Positions 14,975 through 24,352 of a DNA stretch of 64,000 nt are shown here, in pieces. The DNA comes from Rhodoferax sp. Lineage in GTDB: Bacteria > Pseudomonadota > Gammaproteobacteria > Burkholderiales > Burkholderiaceae_C. The stretch is taken from assembly GCF_030697375.1 (NCBI RefSeq), contig NZ_JAUYQD010000002.1, positions 21,524 through 85,523 of the forward strand, given 5' to 3'. Numbering within the stretch: position 1 is the first letter of the stretch; each line of letters starts with the position of its first letter. The position numbers were made by a program, and so were the translations under genes. The notes beneath the pieces are model-generated. The model saw nothing but the letters and a program-made list of their open reading frames with translations, was not told the DNA's origin and searched no databases.

Positions 14975-15062
14975 GCAACATTTTTTGCGTTTGCGCAAGG
15001 ACACCTGAGCTTCCACAATTCGCCCATCGCCAGAGTTCTGGCATGCGAATGGAGGAAACCAG

Positions 15063-15887
15063 GTGCAATCTCTCTCTGAATCCGCGGTATCGGTTTTTGG
15101 CCCCCAGGGCATCAAAGATGCGCAGCATGTGCGCAAAATGGTTCGCCAAGGTGCCTGGGCTTCCCACACCAGCGGTTTGGCCAGCGACCATGTGCAAGGC
15201 AATGTGGTCATCCTCCCCGAGGCCTTGGCCGGAGACTTTTTGCGCTACTGCCAGCGCAACCCCAAGCCCTGCCCGGTGCTGGCCGTGTCGGAGCCCGGCC
15301 AGGCCATGTTGCCCAGCCTGGGCGATGACATCGACATCTGCTCCGACCTGCCTCGCTACCGGGTATGGCGCCATGGCGAAGTGATCGACGAGCCCACCGA
15401 CATCACGGCCCTGTGGCGCAACGATCTGGTGACCTTTGTGCTGGGCTGCTCCTTCTCTTTTGAGCAAGCCCTGCTGGAAGCGGGCCTTCCCCTGCGCCAC
15501 ATTGCACAGGGCAAAAACGTGGCCATGTACCGCACCAACATCCCTACCCAGCCAGCCGGCCTGTTCCACGGCCCCATGGTGGTGTCCATGCGCCCTATGA
15601 AGGCGGCTGCGGCCATCCGGGCGGTGCAGGTCACCTCCCGGTTTCCCAATGTGCATGGCGCACCAGTGCACCTGGGCAACCCCGCGCTCATCGGCATTGC
15701 CGACCTCGGCGCCCCCGACTACGGGGACGCGGTGGAAGTGATGGACGACGAAATTCCGGTGTTCTGGGCCTGCGGCGTCACGCCCCAGGCAGCGCTGGTC
15801 CAGGCCCGCCCCGCGTTCTGCATCACCCATGCGCCAGGGGCGATGCTGATCACTGACCTTCTCAACCAACAACTTGCCTCTTTTTAA
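15063..15887 (+). CDS. DUF1445 putative hydro-lyase (YcsI / D-glutamate cyclase family)
   Basis: 274 residues, full length for the family. The start is a GTG at 15063, supported by GGAGG at 15051-15055 seven bases before it. Family features include [30 protein letters not shown] near the N-terminus, [24 protein letters not shown] in the middle, and [11 protein letters not shown]-like and [14 protein letters not shown] segments. Bacterial members (B. subtilis YcsI) lie beside 5-oxoprolinase genes, and the family is grouped with mammalian D-glutamate cyclase, which forms 5-oxo-D-proline. Here it heads an operon with a TRAP transporter and a fused oxoprolinase. I infer handling of D-glutamate or 5-oxoproline; the exact reaction is not proven by sequence. 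Confidence 0.85.
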   Translation: MQSLSESAVSVFGPQGIKDAQHVRKMVRQGAWASHTSGLASDHVQGNVVILPEALAGDFLRYCQRNPKPCPVLAVSEPGQAMLPSLGDDIDICSDLPRYRVWRHGEVIDEPTDITALWRNDLVTFVLGCSFSFEQALLEAGLPLRHIAQGKNVAMYRTNIPTQPAGLFHGPMVVSMRPMKAAAAIRAVQVTSRFPNVHGAPVHLGNPALIGIADLGAPDYGDAVEVMDDEIPVFWACGVTPQAALVQARPAFCITHAPGAMLITDLLNQQLASF

Positions 15888-15925
15888 CCTGCCTCTTTTT
15901 TGACCCGACCCACCAAGGAACTGAA

Positions 15926-16897
15926 ATGAAAAAACTTGCTTTTGTAATGGCCTGCACCTCCACCCTGGCGGCCCCCCTGGCCTTCGGCCAGACCAAGTGG
16001 GATTTGCCCACCGGCTACGCCACCAACACCTTCCAGACCGAAAACGTGCAGCAGTTTGCCGACGAGGTGGCCAAGGCCACGGCGGGTAAGCTCAAGATCA
16101 CGGTGCATGCGGGCGCATCGCTGTACAAGATGCCCGAGATCAAGCGGGCCGTGCAAACCGGCCAAACGCAGATAGGCGAGTTCATCCTCTCCAGCGCCGC
16201 CAACGAAAACCCGCTGTTCGGCGTGGACTCGATTCCCTTCCTGGCCAGCAGCTACGGCGCCGCCAAAAAGCTCTACATTGCCTCCAAACCCGCCACCGAG
16301 AAGCTGCTGTCGGAGCAGGGCCTGAAGCTGCTGTTCTCCGTGCCATGGCCCGGGCAGTCCCTGTACTCGATCAAGCCCATGAAGGTGATGGACGATTTCA
16401 AAAGCACCAAGATGCGCGCCTACAACCCGGCCACCACGCGTATTGCGCAGTTGGTCAAGGCGCAGCCGGTCACCATCCAGTTGGCCGAACTGGGGCAGGC
16501 CCTGGCGACCGGTTCGGTGGACAACTTTTTGACCTCCAGCGCCAGCGGCATTGACAGCAAGCTGTTTGAGCAAACCAAGTATTTCTACATCGTGAACGCC
16601 TGGTTGCCGCGCAATGCCACGGTGGTGAACAAGAAGGCCTTTGAGGCCCTGGACAAAGCCACGCAAGACGCAGTGCTGGCCGCGGCCACGGTCGCCGAAG
16701 AGCGCGGCTGGGCTGCGAGCCGGGCCAAGGACTCGGCCTACGTCAAGGAACTGGCCAAAAACGGCATGACCACCAGCCTGCCGCCCGATGACATCTACGA
16801 CGGCCTGAACAAGATCGGTGTGACCATGACCGAGGAATGGCTCAAAAGCGCCGGCCCCGAAGGCAAGGCCATCATCGACGCCTACCGCAAGCTGTAA
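15926..16897 (+). CDS. TRAP transporter solute-binding protein DctP (copy 1)
   Basis: 323 residues beginning with a signal peptide (KKLAFVMACTSTLAAPLAFGQ). The mature part has TRAP DctP features: ENVQQFADEVAKATAGKLKITVHAGASLYKM, GQTQIGEFIL, then the hallmark hinge segment DDFKSTKMRAYNPATTRIAQLVKAQPV, whose Arg normally binds a carboxylate of the substrate. It should capture a carboxylic acid in the periplasm and pass it to DctQM encoded next. The operon points to 5-oxoproline or a related amino-acid derivative as substrate, but this is inference. A paralogue follows the permease genes. Confidence 0.93.
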   Translation: MKKLAFVMACTSTLAAPLAFGQTKWDLPTGYATNTFQTENVQQFADEVAKATAGKLKITVHAGASLYKMPEIKRAVQTGQTQIGEFILSSAANENPLFGVDSIPFLASSYGAAKKLYIASKPATEKLLSEQGLKLLFSVPWPGQSLYSIKPMKVMDDFKSTKMRAYNPATTRIAQLVKAQPVTIQLAELGQALATGSVDNFLTSSASGIDSKLFEQTKYFYIVNAWLPRNATVVNKKAFEALDKATQDAVLAAATVAEERGWAASRAKDSAYVKELAKNGMTTSLPPDDIYDGLNKIGVTMTEEWLKSAGPEGKAIIDAYRKL

Positions 16898-16945
16898 GCG
16901 CACCCTCCAAGGCCCCCAACGCCCGCCCCCTGTTTGTCTCTCTAG

Positions 16946-17467
16946 GTGCATGCCATGAATACGTTCGTCAAAAATTTCTACAAATTCCTGCTGCTCATGG
17001 CATGCATTTCCATGGTGTCTGCCTTCTTGGTGATCATGCTGGGGGTGGCCGCACGGGAGTTCGAGTGGGACATCCCCGGCCTGGACGCCTACGCCGGCTA
17101 TGCCATTGCCGCCACCCTGTTTCTGGCCCTGCCCGAGACGCTGCGCCACGGGGACCACATCCGGGTCACCATGGTGCTGCAAAAGCTCCCCCCGCGCATG
17201 GGGGCCATTTTTGAATACTGGTGCCTGGGCGCTGCCACGCTGCTGAGCGCCTATTTCGCCTGGTATGCCTGCCACATGGTCTGGATCTCTTACACCTTCC
17301 ATGACGTGTCGGCCGCCGCCGATGCCACCCCCCTGTGGATACCGCAAATCGCCATGGCGCTGGGCAGCATTGGTTTTGCCGTGGCCTTTGCCGACGCACT
17401 CCTGAGCCGCATCCAGGGCCGTGCTTTCTTTGAAGAAGCCGACGGTGAATCCGCCCGCGCCGAATAA
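16946..17467 (+). CDS. TRAP transporter small permease DctQ
   Basis: 173 residues with four hydrophobic segments: LLLMACISMVSAFLVIMLGVAAREF; AYAGYAIAATLFLALPETLRHGDHIRV; CLGAATLLSAYFAWYACHMVW; IPQIAMALGSIGFAVAFADALL. This is the DctQ pattern, including the conserved R-x-gDHI-rV region after helix 2. It forms the membrane complex with DctM and lies between the DctP and DctM genes with short gaps. ATG at 16946 is used. Confidence 0.92.
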   Translation: MHAMNTFVKNFYKFLLLMACISMVSAFLVIMLGVAAREFEWDIPGLDAYAGYAIAATLFLALPETLRHGDHIRVTMVLQKLPPRMGAIFEYWCLGAATLLSAYFAWYACHMVWISYTFHDVSAAADATPLWIPQIAMALGSIGFAVAFADALLSRIQGRAFFEEADGESARAE

Positions 17468-17497
17468 AACCCATCCACTCCACTCTGAAAGACTGCC

Positions 17498-18793
17498 ATG
17501 GATATCTTGATCGCTGGAGCATTGGTACTGATGCTCTTCCTGGTTCTGGGCTCGGGCCTGTGGATCGGCCTGTCGCTGCTGGGCGTGGCCGTGATTGCCA
17601 TGGAAATGTTCACCCAGCGCCCCGTGGGCGACGCCATGCTGCTGACCATCTGGGGCTCCACCTCCAGCTGGACCCTCACCGCGCTGCCCCTGTTTTTGTG
17701 GATGGGTGAGATCCTGTTTCGCAGCAAGCTCTCGGAAGGCCTGTTCAAAGGCCTGGCGCCCTGGCTGGACCGCCTGCCAGGCCGCCTGCTGCACGTCAAC
17801 GTGATTGGCAGCACCATCTTTGCGGCTGTCTCGGGCTCCTCGGCGGCCACCTGCGCCACCATCGGCAAGATTTCCCTGCCCGAGCTCAAAAAGCGCGGTT
17901 ACCCGGACGATATTTCGATTGGCACCCTGGCCGGCGCCAGCACCCTGGGCCTCTTGATTCCCCCGTCCATCATCATGATTGTGTACGGCGTGGCGGCCAA
18001 TGTGTCCATCGCCAAGCTCTTCATCGCCGGGGTGATTCCGGGCCTGGTGCTGGCGGCGCTGTTCAGCGGCTACATCATCGTGTGGGCCCTGCTCAACAAG
18101 GACAAGGTGCCCCCGGCCGACCAGTCCATGACCTTTGCACAAAAGGTCTATGCCTCGCGCCACCTGATTCCCGTGGTGTCCCTGATTGCCCTGGTGCTGG
18201 GTTCGATTTACTCCGGCGTGGCCACGGCCACCGAAGCGGCGGCACTGGGGGTGGCGGGCTCCCTCATCCTGTCGCTGCTGGAGCGCACGCTGAACTGGTC
18301 CAGCTTCAAGGCCGGGCTGATGGCGGCCTGCCGGGTGTACTGCATGATCGGCCTGATCTTGGCCGGCGCAGCCTTCCTGACCCTGGCCATGGGCTTCATC
18401 GGCTTGCCGCGCCACTTGGCGGAGTTCATCGGTGGCTTGCATCTGTCGCCGCTCATGCTGATTGTGCTGCTGGTGGGCTTCTTCATTGTGCTGGGCTGCT
18501 TCTTGGACGGCATCTCCATGGTGGTGCTGACCATGTCGGTGCTCTTGCCCACGGTCGAAAAAGCCGGGTTTGACCTGATCTGGTTCGGCATCTTCATCGT
18601 GCTGGTGGTCGAGATGGCGCAAATCACACCGCCGGTGGGCTTCAACCTCTTCGTGCTGCAAGGCCTGACCAAACGGCAGCTCACCTACCTGTCCAGGGTG
18701 ACCCTGCCCTTCTTCCTGGTCATGCTGTTCATGGTCTTCCTGACCTACTTCGCCCCCGACATCGTGCTGTGGATGCCCCGCAACATGAGCTGA
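17498..18793 (+). CDS. TRAP transporter large permease DctM
   Basis: 431 residues and about twelve hydrophobic segments, the expected size of DctM. Recognisable parts are LFLWMGEILFRSKLSEGLFKGL, the conserved SGSSAATCATIGKISLPELKKRGY, GASTLGLLIPPSIIMIVYGV, and EMAQITPPVGFNLFVLQGLT near the C-terminus. It carries the sodium-coupled transport path. It is third of the TRAP genes, directly after DctQ, and ends 67 bases before a second DctP gene. The 992-residue antisense ORF in the track is an artefact of codon bias. Confidence 0.94.
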   Translation: MDILIAGALVLMLFLVLGSGLWIGLSLLGVAVIAMEMFTQRPVGDAMLLTIWGSTSSWTLTALPLFLWMGEILFRSKLSEGLFKGLAPWLDRLPGRLLHVNVIGSTIFAAVSGSSAATCATIGKISLPELKKRGYPDDISIGTLAGASTLGLLIPPSIIMIVYGVAANVSIAKLFIAGVIPGLVLAALFSGYIIVWALLNKDKVPPADQSMTFAQKVYASRHLIPVVSLIALVLGSIYSGVATATEAAALGVAGSLILSLLERTLNWSSFKAGLMAACRVYCMIGLILAGAAFLTLAMGFIGLPRHLAEFIGGLHLSPLMLIVLLVGFFIVLGCFLDGISMVVLTMSVLLPTVEKAGFDLIWFGIFIVLVVEMAQITPPVGFNLFVLQGLTKRQLTYLSRVTLPFFLVMLFMVFLTYFAPDIVLWMPRNMS

Positions 18794-18860
18794 CCGTTCG
18801 CCTTCTGGTTCGGCCCCGCCAGGGGCCACTTTTTGCACCTTAACCTCCTCGGAGATTGCC

Positions 18861-19835
18861 ATGAAACTGGTTCTGATTGCCGCGCTGTGCGCGGCCGGGG
18901 TAAGTCACGTCTCTGCCCTGCACGCCCAAACCACCTGGACCGTGGCGACCGGCTACCGTGCCGAGTCCTTCCACACCGAGAACATCGCCCAGTTTGGGCG
19001 CGATGTACAGGCGGCCACCCAAGGTGAACTCAAGCTGGAACTGGCCCCCAACGGCAGCCTGTTCAAGCTGGGCGACATTCTCCAGGCGGTGCAGGACGGC
19101 AAGGTGCAGGCCGGCGAAACCATCATGACCAGCCTGGCCAAAGACATCCCGATTGCGGGGGCGGACGCCGTGCCCTTTGTGGTGGGCAGCTACCAACAGG
19201 CGCTGCGCCTGTGGCAGTTGCAACGCCCTGGCATGGAGCAGGCCTTTGCCCAGCGTGGGTTGAAGATTTTGTTCTCCGTGCCCTGGCCGCCCCAGGGCCT
19301 GTATTCCACCCGCCCGGTCAAGACCACCGCCGACTTCAAGCACATGAAGATGCGCACCTACAACCAGACCACGGTGCGTATCGCCGAAATGCTGGGGGCC
19401 GTGCCGGTGGACGTGGCCATGGTCGATGTGGGCAAGGCCGTCAACGAAGGCCGCCTGGACGCCATGATCACCTCGGCCGTGACGGGGGTGGAAAACAAGG
19501 TCTGGGGCCCCATCAAGTACTACTACGAGCTCAACGCCTGGTTCCCCAAAAACATCGTTTTTGTCAACGCCAAAAATTTTGATGCCCTGGCTCCCGCTGC
19601 GCGTGCTGTGGTCCTCCAGGCCGCAGCGGCGGCCGAAGCCCGGGGCTGGGCGGCCAGCCAATCGGCCGCCGTGGGTGCGACCAAAGAGCTCCAGGCCAAC
19701 GGCATCAAGGTGGAGCGGCTGTCCAGCGAGCTTGATATCGACATCAAACGCATGGGCGACCGTTTTTCACGTGAATGGGTGCGCTCGGTAGGCAAGTCCG
19801 CAAGCAGTATCTTCGTCTCCTATTACTTCAACTAG
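18861..19835 (+). CDS. TRAP transporter solute-binding protein DctP (copy 2)
   Basis: 324 residues with a signal peptide (KLVLIAALCAAGVSHVSALHAQ). It is a clear paralogue of copy 1: WTVATGYRAESFHTENIAQFGRDV, LFSVPWPPQGLYSTRPVKTTADFKHMKMRTYNQTTVRIAEMLGA and LNAWFPKNIVFVNAKNFDAL match position by position. The C-terminus is short and aromatic (IFVSYYFN). It sits between DctM and the oxoprolinase, with an AGG-containing leader (cctcggagattgccATG). Two binding proteins for one permease pair suggest two related substrates or affinities, for instance the two enantiomers of one compound; this is speculation. Confidence 0.92.
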   Translation: MKLVLIAALCAAGVSHVSALHAQTTWTVATGYRAESFHTENIAQFGRDVQAATQGELKLELAPNGSLFKLGDILQAVQDGKVQAGETIMTSLAKDIPIAGADAVPFVVGSYQQALRLWQLQRPGMEQAFAQRGLKILFSVPWPPQGLYSTRPVKTTADFKHMKMRTYNQTTVRIAEMLGAVPVDVAMVDVGKAVNEGRLDAMITSAVTGVENKVWGPIKYYYELNAWFPKNIVFVNAKNFDALAPAARAVVLQAAAAAEARGWAASQSAAVGATKELQANGIKVERLSSELDIDIKRMGDRFSREWVRSVGKSASSIFVSYYFN

Positions 19836-19866
19836 ACCTGTGCGTCACTTTTTTTAAGAGAACACC

Positions 19867-22800
19867 ATGCCAAACACCACCACCCCACTGGACTCCAAGC
19901 TCTGGCAATTCTGGATTGACCGCGGCGGCACTTTCACCGACGTGGTGGGCAAGCGCCCTGACGGCAGCTTGGTCACCCACAAGCTGCTGAGCGAAAACCC
20001 CGAGCAGTACAAGGACGCCGCTGTGGCTGGCATCCGCCACTTGCTGGGGCTCAAAAAGGGCGAGCCCGTCACCCCCGACCGGGTGGCCTGCGTCAAGATG
20101 GGCACCACCGTGGCCACCAACGCGCTGCTGGAACGCAAGGGCGAGCCCACCCTGCTGGTGACCACACGCGGCTTTCGCGATGCGCTGCGCATTGCCTACC
20201 AAAACCGCCCCCGCATTTTCGACCGCAACATCCAGTTGCCCGAGCTGCTGTACAGCGCCGTGGTGGAGGCCCGTGAACGCGTCGGCGCCCACGGCGACCT
20301 GATCGAGCCGCTGAACGAGTTGCTATTAAAAGAGGAGCTGCTTACGCAATATACACGGGGGCTGCGCAGTGTTTCCATTGTATTTATGCACGGCTACCGC
20401 TACACCGCGCATGAACTGGCGGCCAAACGCATTGCGCAGGAAGTGGGCTTCACGCAGATCAGCACCTCGCACGAAACCAGCCCCATGATGAAGTTCGTCA
20501 GCCGGGGCGACACCACGGTGGTGGACGCCTACCTCTCGCCCATTTTGCGCCGCTACGTGGAGCAGGTGGCGGGCGAGATGCCCGGCGTGAAGCTGTTTTT
20601 CATGCAGTCCTCGGGCGGGCTGACGGATGCCCATGTGTTCCAGGGCAAGGACGCGATTTTGAGCGGCCCGGCCGGCGGCATCGTGGGCATGGCCCGCACC
20701 GCCGCCATCGCGGGCATCGAGAAGATCATTGGCTTTGACATGGGCGGCACATCCACCGACGTGTCGCACTACGCAGGCGAGTTCGAGCGCGAGTTCGAGA
20801 CCCAGGTGGCCGGGGTGCGCATGCGCGCGCCCATGATGAGCATCCACACCGTGGCGGCTGGCGGCGGCTCGCTGCTGGCCTTTGACGGTGCGCGGTTTCG
20901 CGTGGGGCCGCAAAGCGCGGGCGCCAACCCCGGCCCGGCCAGTTACCGCCGGGGCGGCGCACTGGCGGTGACCGATGCCAATGTGATGATGGGCAAGATC
21001 CAGCCGCGCTACTTCCCCAAGGTGTTTGGCCCCCATGCCGACGAGGCGCTGAGCCTGGAAGCCGTGCAGGCGAAGTTTGACGAGCTGGCCGCACAAACCC
21101 AGCGCCCGCCCGAAGAGGTGGCCGAGGGCTTCATCAACATCGCCGTGCAGCAGATGGCCAACGCCATCAAGAAAATTTCAGTCGCCCGCGGCTACGACGT
21201 CACCGGCTACACCCTGCAATGCTTCGGCGGCGCCGGTGGGCAGCACGCCTGCCTGGTGGCCGACGCCCTGGGCATGACGCGTGTGTTTGTGCACCCCCTG
21301 GCCGGCGTGCTCAGCGCCTACGGCATGGGCCTGGCCGACCAGACCGTGATCCGCGAGCAGGCGGTGGAAGTGAAGCTCAGCCCCGAAGCCCTGACCGACG
21401 TGGTGGCCCGGCTGGACGCCCTGGCCGCGCAGGCCGAGGGCGAACTGACACGCCAGCAGGTCAACCAGGGCACCCTCAGCACCCACCGCCGTGTGCATGT
21501 GCGCTACGAAGGCAGCGACGCGGCCCTGGTGGTGGCCTACCCCACGGGCACCGCCACCCCCACCGCCACCACGGCGCTGATCGTGGCCGGTTTTGAGGCC
21601 GCCTACCGCCAGCGCTTTGCCTTCCTCATGCAAGGCAAGGGGCTGATTGTGGAGGCCGTGTCGGTGGAGGCCGTGATTGCCGGCGACGCCCCGGAAGAAC
21701 CCCGCCACGCCCTGCACGCGCCGCGCGACCTGCAGGCCTGCGGCGCCGTGCGTGAACGGGTGCGCATGTACTCGGGCGGCCAGTGGGTGCAAGCGGCCCT
21801 GGTGGTGCGCGAGGACCTGCGTCCCGGCGACACCATTCCCGGCCCGGCCATCATTGCCGAGAAGAATGCGACCACCGTGGTGGAGCCCGGCTGGGCTGCC
21901 ACTTTGACAGAGTTTGACCACCTGGCCCTCGTCCGCACTGAAAAGCGTGCTGTCAAATTTGCAGTGGGCACCACGGTGGACCCGGTGCTGCTGGAGGTGT
22001 TCAACAACCTCTTCATGAACATCGCCGAGCAAATGGGCCTGCAACTGCAAAACACCGCCTACTCGGTGAACATCAAGGAGCGTCTGGACTTCAGCTGCGC
22101 GCTGTTTGATGCGGCCGGCAACCTGATCGCCAATGCGCCCCACATGCCGGTGCATTTGGGCAGCATGGGCGAGAGCATCAAGACCGTGGTGCGCGAGAAC
22201 GCGGCCACCATGCAGCCGGGTGACGTGTATGTGCTCAACGACCCCTACCATGGCGGAACGCACCTGCCGGATATCACGGTCATCACGCCGGTGTATCTGG
22301 ACGGGAAACCGACGTTTTATGTTGGGTCGCGCGGCCACCATGCGGACGTGGGCGGCACCACGCCGGGCTCCATGCCGCCCTTCTCCACGCGCATCGAGGA
22401 AGAAGGCGTGCAGATCAACAACTTCAAGCTGGTGGACCGCGGCGTGCTGCGCGAGGCGGAGATGGTGGCACTGCTCAGCAGTGGCGAATACCCGTCGCGC
22501 AACACGCAGCAAAACATGGCCGACCTCAACGCCCAGATTGCCGCCAACGAAAAAGGCGTGCAAGAGCTGCGCAAGATGGTGGAACACTTCGGCCTGGACG
22601 TGGTGCAGGCCTATATGGGCCATGTGCAAGCCAACGCCGAAGAGTCGGTGCGCCGCGTGATCACCCGCCTCAAAGATGGTGCCTTCACCCTACCGCTGGA
22701 CAACGGCGCGCAGATCCAGGTGGCGATCCGTGTCAACGCACTTGAGCGCAGCGCGGTGATCGACTTCACCGGCACCTCAGAGCAGCAGGTCAACAACTTC

Positions 22801-23526
22801 AACGCCCCCATGGCGGTGTGTATGGCGGCGGTGCTGTATGTGTTTCGCACCCTGGTGGACGACGACATTCCGCTCAACGCGGGCTGCCTCAAACCGCTGC
22901 AGGTCATCATTCCGCAGGGCTCCATGCTCAACCCCAATCCACCGGCCTCGGTGGTGGCGGGCAATGTGGAAACCTCCACCTGCATCACCAACGCCCTGTA
23001 CGGCGCCCTGGGCGTGATGGCGGGCAGCCAGTGCACCATGAACAACTTCACCTTCGGCAATGCGCGCTACCAGTACTACGAGACCATTTCGGGCGGCTCC
23101 GGCGCGGGAGTGGTGACGAATGCGGCGGGCGAGACGGTGGGCGGCTTCCACGGCACCAGCGTCGTGCAAACCCACATGACCAACTCGCGCCTGACCGACC
23201 CCGAGATTTTCGAATTCCGCTTCCCGGTGCGCCTGGAAAGTTACGAAATCCGCGAGGGCTCGGGCGGCGCCGGCCAATGGCACGGTGGCAACGGCGGCGT
23301 GCGCCGGGTGCGTTTCCTGGAGAACATGACGGCCAGCATTTTGTCCAACGGCCGCACCCATGGTGCCTTCGGCATGGCCGGTGGCCAACCGGGCCAGGTC
23401 GGCGTAAACCGTGTGTTGCGTGCCAATGGCGAGGTGGAGCAACTAGGTCACATCGGGCAGGCGGAAATGCACCCCGGCGACATCTTCGAAATTTCGACGC
23501 CAGGGGGTGGTGGATACGGTGCGTAG
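19867..23526 (+). CDS. 5-oxoprolinase / hydantoinase, fused HyuA-HyuB
   Basis: 1219 residues, the length of the full 5-oxoprolinase (OplAH-type) fusion. The N-terminal HyuA part (1 to about 690) has an actin-like ATPase fold: FWIDRGGTFTDVVGKRPDG, KMGTTVATNALLERKGEP, IGFDMGGTSTDVSHY, and the Gly-rich CFGGAGGQHACLVADALG. The C-terminal HyuB part (about 700-1219) starts PVLLEVFNNLFMNIAEQMG and contains HMPVHLGSMGESIKTV, NDPYHGGTHLPDITV, VGSRGHHADVGG and the terminal GGGGYG. These enzymes use ATP to open 5-oxoproline or hydantoin-type rings. The DUF1445 neighbour favours 5-oxoproline. A degenerate copy of the family-1 repeat appears to lie near residue 155. Confidence 0.93.
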   Translation: MPNTTTPLDSKLWQFWIDRGGTFTDVVGKRPDGSLVTHKLLSENPEQYKDAAVAGIRHLLGLKKGEPVTPDRVACVKMGTTVATNALLERKGEPTLLVTTRGFRDALRIAYQNRPRIFDRNIQLPELLYSAVVEARERVGAHGDLIEPLNELLLKEELLTQYTRGLRSVSIVFMHGYRYTAHELAAKRIAQEVGFTQISTSHETSPMMKFVSRGDTTVVDAYLSPILRRYVEQVAGEMPGVKLFFMQSSGGLTDAHVFQGKDAILSGPAGGIVGMARTAAIAGIEKIIGFDMGGTSTDVSHYAGEFEREFETQVAGVRMRAPMMSIHTVAAGGGSLLAFDGARFRVGPQSAGANPGPASYRRGGALAVTDANVMMGKIQPRYFPKVFGPHADEALSLEAVQAKFDELAAQTQRPPEEVAEGFINIAVQQMANAIKKISVARGYDVTGYTLQCFGGAGGQHACLVADALGMTRVFVHPLAGVLSAYGMGLADQTVIREQAVEVKLSPEALTDVVARLDALAAQAEGELTRQQVNQGTLSTHRRVHVRYEGSDAALVVAYPTGTATPTATTALIVAGFEAAYRQRFAFLMQGKGLIVEAVSVEAVIAGDAPEEPRHALHAPRDLQACGAVRERVRMYSGGQWVQAALVVREDLRPGDTIPGPAIIAEKNATTVVEPGWAATLTEFDHLALVRTEKRAVKFAVGTTVDPVLLEVFNNLFMNIAEQMGLQLQNTAYSVNIKERLDFSCALFDAAGNLIANAPHMPVHLGSMGESIKTVVRENAATMQPGDVYVLNDPYHGGTHLPDITVITPVYLDGKPTFYVGSRGHHADVGGTTPGSMPPFSTRIEEEGVQINNFKLVDRGVLREAEMVALLSSGEYPSRNTQQNMADLNAQIAANEKGVQELRKMVEHFGLDVVQAYMGHVQANAEESVRRVITRLKDGAFTLPLDNGAQIQVAIRVNALERSAVIDFTGTSEQQVNNFNAPMAVCMAAVLYVFRTLVDDDIPLNAGCLKPLQVIIPQGSMLNPNPPASVVAGNVETSTCITNALYGALGVMAGSQCTMNNFTFGNARYQYYETISGGSGAGVVTNAAGETVGGFHGTSVVQTHMTNSRLTDPEIFEFRFPVRLESYEIREGSGGAGQWHGGNGGVRRVRFLENMTASILSNGRTHGAFGMAGGQPGQVGVNRVLRANGEVEQLGHIGQAEMHPGDIFEISTPGGGGYGA
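20319..20372 (+). repeat. Degenerate family-1 repeat inside the oxoprolinase gene
   Basis: GTTGCTATTAAAAGAGGAGC, TGCTTACGCAAT, then ACACGGGGGCTGCG follows the order of the family-1 consensus (GCTATTAA..AGCTGCTTGCGCA..ACGGGGGCTAGAG) with several changes. It encodes LLLKEELLTQYTRGLR. It may be an old insertion; chance similarity cannot be excluded. Confidence 0.5.
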
Positions 23527-23555
23527 ACATCTGCGTTAACACTGAGGGGAGCGGC

Positions 23556-24302
23556 ATGCGGCATTTCAAAGTGTGGATGGCGCTGGCAGTAGCCATGCTG
23601 CTGTCAGGTGCCGCCTCAGCGGACACCTTCAAGTTGGTAACGCTGGAGTACCCGCCCTACGAGTACACCGAAAACGGGGAACACAAGGGCCTGGCGGTGG
23701 AGGTTGTTCGCGCAGCCTTCAAGCTGATGGGCCATGGGGTGCTGATCGAGTCCTATCCCTGGGCGCGGTCCCAAAAGATGTTCGAACAGGGCCAAGCAGA
23801 CGGCATCTTCACCTACTTCAAGAACCCACAGCGGGAGGAGTTTGCACTATTTGGCAAGGAGCCCGTGGTGACGCAGACCATTTCGCTGTGGGTATTGAAG
23901 GACTCCAAAATCGAGTTCAGCGGAGACCTGAGCAAACTCCAACCCTACTCCTTTGGCGTAGTCAACACCGTGAGTTACGGGGAACGGTTTGATACGGCGG
24001 TCAAGTACGAATTGCTGCACACCGACGTCGCACACAGCATCGAGAGCTGCATCAACAAGCTGCTGGCCGGGCGAACTGACATTTGGGTCAGCAACCGTTT
24101 TGGTGCCATCCATGAACTCAAGCGCCTTGGCAAGCTGGACCAGGTGAAGGAGTTGAAGCTACCGGTGCAAGAGGTACCTGCGTATGTGGGGTTCTCCAGG
24201 CTGCACAACCACACCGCGCTGCGCGATGCCTTTGACCAGGCATTGGTCAATCTGAAACACACCGGTGCCTACGACCGATTGGCCAAAAAGTACTCGGAAT
24301 AG
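23556..24302 (+). CDS. Periplasmic solute-binding protein, SBP_bac_3 family
   Basis: 248 residues from the ATG at 23556, preceded by GAGGGGAG; the track ORF extends upstream through the oxoprolinase in another frame and should be trimmed. The signal peptide is VWMALAVAMLLSGAASA. The mature start FKLVTLEYPPYEYTENGEHKGLAVEVVRAAFKLMG is the family-3 amino-acid-binding fold; ADGIFTYFKNPQREEFALF and the C-terminal LVNLKHTGAYDRLAKKY are also typical. There is no permease gene next to it, so it could be an orphan receptor or work with a transporter elsewhere. It lies 29 bases after the oxoprolinase and may belong to that operon. Confidence 0.85.
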   Translation: MRHFKVWMALAVAMLLSGAASADTFKLVTLEYPPYEYTENGEHKGLAVEVVRAAFKLMGHGVLIESYPWARSQKMFEQGQADGIFTYFKNPQREEFALFGKEPVVTQTISLWVLKDSKIEFSGDLSKLQPYSFGVVNTVSYGERFDTAVKYELLHTDVAHSIESCINKLLAGRTDIWVSNRFGAIHELKRLGKLDQVKELKLPVQEVPAYVGFSRLHNHTALRDAFDQALVNLKHTGAYDRLAKKYSE

Positions 24303-24352
24303 CTGGGCCGCAACCTTATCAACTCTTGTGCCGATGTCAGACGTGGCGTTTA

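Noticed and set aside
15884-18862. 992-residue minus-strand ORF across the TRAP genes
   Set aside because: Low-complexity His/Gly/Gln composition, no motifs, fully antisense to three well-recognised transporter genes.
22818-23555. Long N-terminal extension of the solute-binding protein ORF
   Set aside because: It is an out-of-frame reading of the oxoprolinase C-terminal half; the signal peptide and RBS place the start at 23556.
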